This document shows, one piece after another, positions 62,909 through 64,000 of a stretch of 64,000 nt of DNA. The stretch lies in contig NZ_JAAMOW010000008.1 in the NCBI RefSeq assembly GCF_011067135.1, forward strand, positions 186,001-250,000, written 5' to 3'. Source of the stretch: Solimonas terrae (lineage in GTDB: Bacteria > Pseudomonadota > Gammaproteobacteria > Nevskiales > Nevskiaceae). The translations under genes and the position numbers were made by a program. How positions within the stretch are numbered: position 1 is the first letter of the stretch; every line of letters begins with the position of its first letter. Under the pieces are notes generated by a model. The model searched no databases and was not told where the DNA came from. It saw nothing but the letters and a program-made list of their open reading frames with translations.

Positions 62909-64000
62909 ATGACGCGCTTCTTCCCGAGTCTGGTATTGCTTTTCGCGCTGTCGGCTTGTGGCAATGCGGCTGCCGCACAAGGCAAGCTCGCCACGCTTTC
63001 GGCGTCGCCGCTGGCAAGCGGTCCGTCATTTCGCGTCAACAGCTACGTCGATCGCGATCAGCAGCGCCCCTCCGTGGCGCGCGCCCCGGATGGCAGTTTT
63101 GTCGTGGCCTGGGACAGCGATGGCGAGGACGGCAGTGTCGATGGCGTCTACGCGCGTCGCTATGACGCGCAGGGCGTGGCTCGTGGCGACGAGTTTCGCG
63201 TCAATGTCGTCACCCGCAACCGGCAATATGCGCCGCGGGTCGCAATGGATGGCAGTGGCGGGTTTGTCGTCGTCTGGCTCAGCAACAGTCAGGACGCGCT
63301 CGGCCTCGAAATCTACGCGCGGCGTTTTGACGCCAGCGGCACGCCGCTCGGCGGCGAGTTCCGGGTCGACACCACCGGTCATCCCGCGTATTCGCAGTTC
63401 GATGTGGCCATGGCCGGCGACGGCCGCTTCGTCGTCACCTGGATCGATCGCTTCAACATCCTCAGCCTGTCCGCGCTGCAGCAGCAGACGCTGAACGCGC
63501 AGCGCTACGCCAGCGACGGCAGCCCGGTCGGCTCGGTGATCACCGTCTACCAGACCGATCTGTACGCGGTGCGCACGCCAACGGTGACGATGAACGACAG
63601 CGGTGCATTCGTTGTGGCCTGGTACATAGGCCCGGGCAGCATCTGGGCGCATCGTTACAGCGCCAGCGGTCAGTCGCTGGGGCTCGGCGGCTTTCGCGTC
63701 AGCCCGGTGAATCCGCAGGTTGTCGTCGACCGTCCACAGATCAGCAGCAATGCAGCGGGTGAATTCGCCATTGCCTGGGAGACCTCCGGCGCCAGCGACC
63801 TCGCCGATACCGGCGTCTACGTGCGCCGCTATGCGGCCAATGGCGCGGCCGCTACGGCGGCAACGCCGGTCGACAGTCATCTGCTGCGCAACCCGGAGAT
63901 CGCAGTGTCCGGCAGCAGCTTCGTCGTGACCGCGCAAAGCGACGCGATCTACGCGCAGTGCGTCGGCGGTGCCGGCCCCGGCGGCGCAGCGTTCCGGGTC
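62909..64000 (+). CDS. Exported repeat-containing lipoprotein, truncated by the window end
   Basis: An open frame of 364 codons that continues past the window. The lipobox-like signal ends LSAC-GNAAAAQ near residue 17. The rest is a series of about 55-65 residue repeats, each with a core like FVVAWDSDGEDG, a turn such as GVYARRYDAQG, and GDEFRVNV. This beta-rich pattern is common in large secreted proteins of proteobacteria and is reminiscent of bladed-propeller or beta-helix repeats. No function can be given. It lies 12 bases after the esterase gene. Confidence 0.8.
   Translation, partial: MTRFFPSLVLLFALSACGNAAAAQGKLATLSASPLASGPSFRVNSYVDRDQQRPSVARAPDGSFVVAWDSDGEDGSVDGVYARRYDAQGVARGDEFRVNVVTRNRQYAPRVAMDGSGGFVVVWLSNSQDALGLEIYARRFDASGTPLGGEFRVDTTGHPAYSQFDVAMAGDGRFVVTWIDRFNILSLSALQQQTLNAQRYASDGSPVGSVITVYQTDLYAVRTPTVTMNDSGAFVVAWYIGPGSIWAHRYSASGQSLGLGGFRVSPVNPQVVVDRPQISSNAAGEFAIAWETSGASDLADTGVYVRRYAANGAAATAATPVDSHLLRNPEIAVSGSSFVVTAQSDAIYAQCVGGAGPGGAAFRV

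Overview
The window is a high-GC chromosomal segment of a gammaproteobacterium. The order nadK-recN next to hrcA-grpE-dnaK-dnaJ, with fur, bamE, ratA, rnfH and smpB close by, plus murJ-ribF-ileS-lspA-ispH and a pilE-pilY1-pilX-pilW-pilV-fimT cluster, recalls Xanthomonadales and Nevskiales (Solimonadaceae). Two large TonB receptors, a P450cam-like P450 and AveC-like proteins fit a degrader of hydrophobic terpenoid or steroid compounds. The placement rests on gene order and remembered protein families, not on a database search.

Bases 1-2,450: the end of putA and a small unknown gene. Bases 2,517-24,137 are an accessory catabolic island. A P450 is divergent from a TetR gene, with an operator-like dyad inside the P450 promoter spacer. 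The TetR gene leads a run of AveC-like protein, SDR, NorD-like VWA protein, TonB receptor and NorQ-like AAA+ ATPase. A second TetR gene is divergent from a run of 32-aa membrane peptide, NorD-like protein, NorQ-like protein, 44-aa membrane peptide, 231-aa membrane protein (called A here) and 149-aa membrane protein (B), then a TonB receptor, a 40-aa peptide and a second AveC-like protein. A third TetR gene is divergent from a second set of 32-aa peptide, 44-aa peptide, A, B and an NAD-dependent epimerase. The duplicated four-subunit membrane set, accompanied by metalloenzyme-activase-type NorQ/NorD proteins but by no nitric oxide reductase or RuBisCO, is the best candidate for an undescribed system: possibly a membrane metalloenzyme acting on the substrate imported by the TonB receptors.

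Bases 24,151-29,858: a multi-TM protein paired with a cupredoxin-like protein, an M19-like lipoprotein, a small membrane protein and a PLP enzyme of the ACC deaminase/D-cysteine desulfhydrase family. Bases 29,939-38,590: rpsT, murJ, ribF, ileS, a membrane protein, lspA, ispH and a thiO-like gene. Bases 38,781-46,678: type IV pilus minor pilins and PilY1.

Bases 46,679-48,420: ssrA (tag ANDSNYALAA) and smpB, separated by a 124-bp tandem repeat whose unit contains the 3' end of smpB. Bases 48,696-54,490: an NSS transporter, ratA, rnfH, bamE, a cysteine-free fur, recN and nadK. Bases 54,602-60,116: hrcA-grpE-dnaK-dnaJ with a TMEM175-like gene between dnaK and dnaJ. Bases 60,176-64,000: an orphan ParA, a YdfG-like SDR, a secreted esterase and the start of a repeat-containing lipoprotein cut by the window end.
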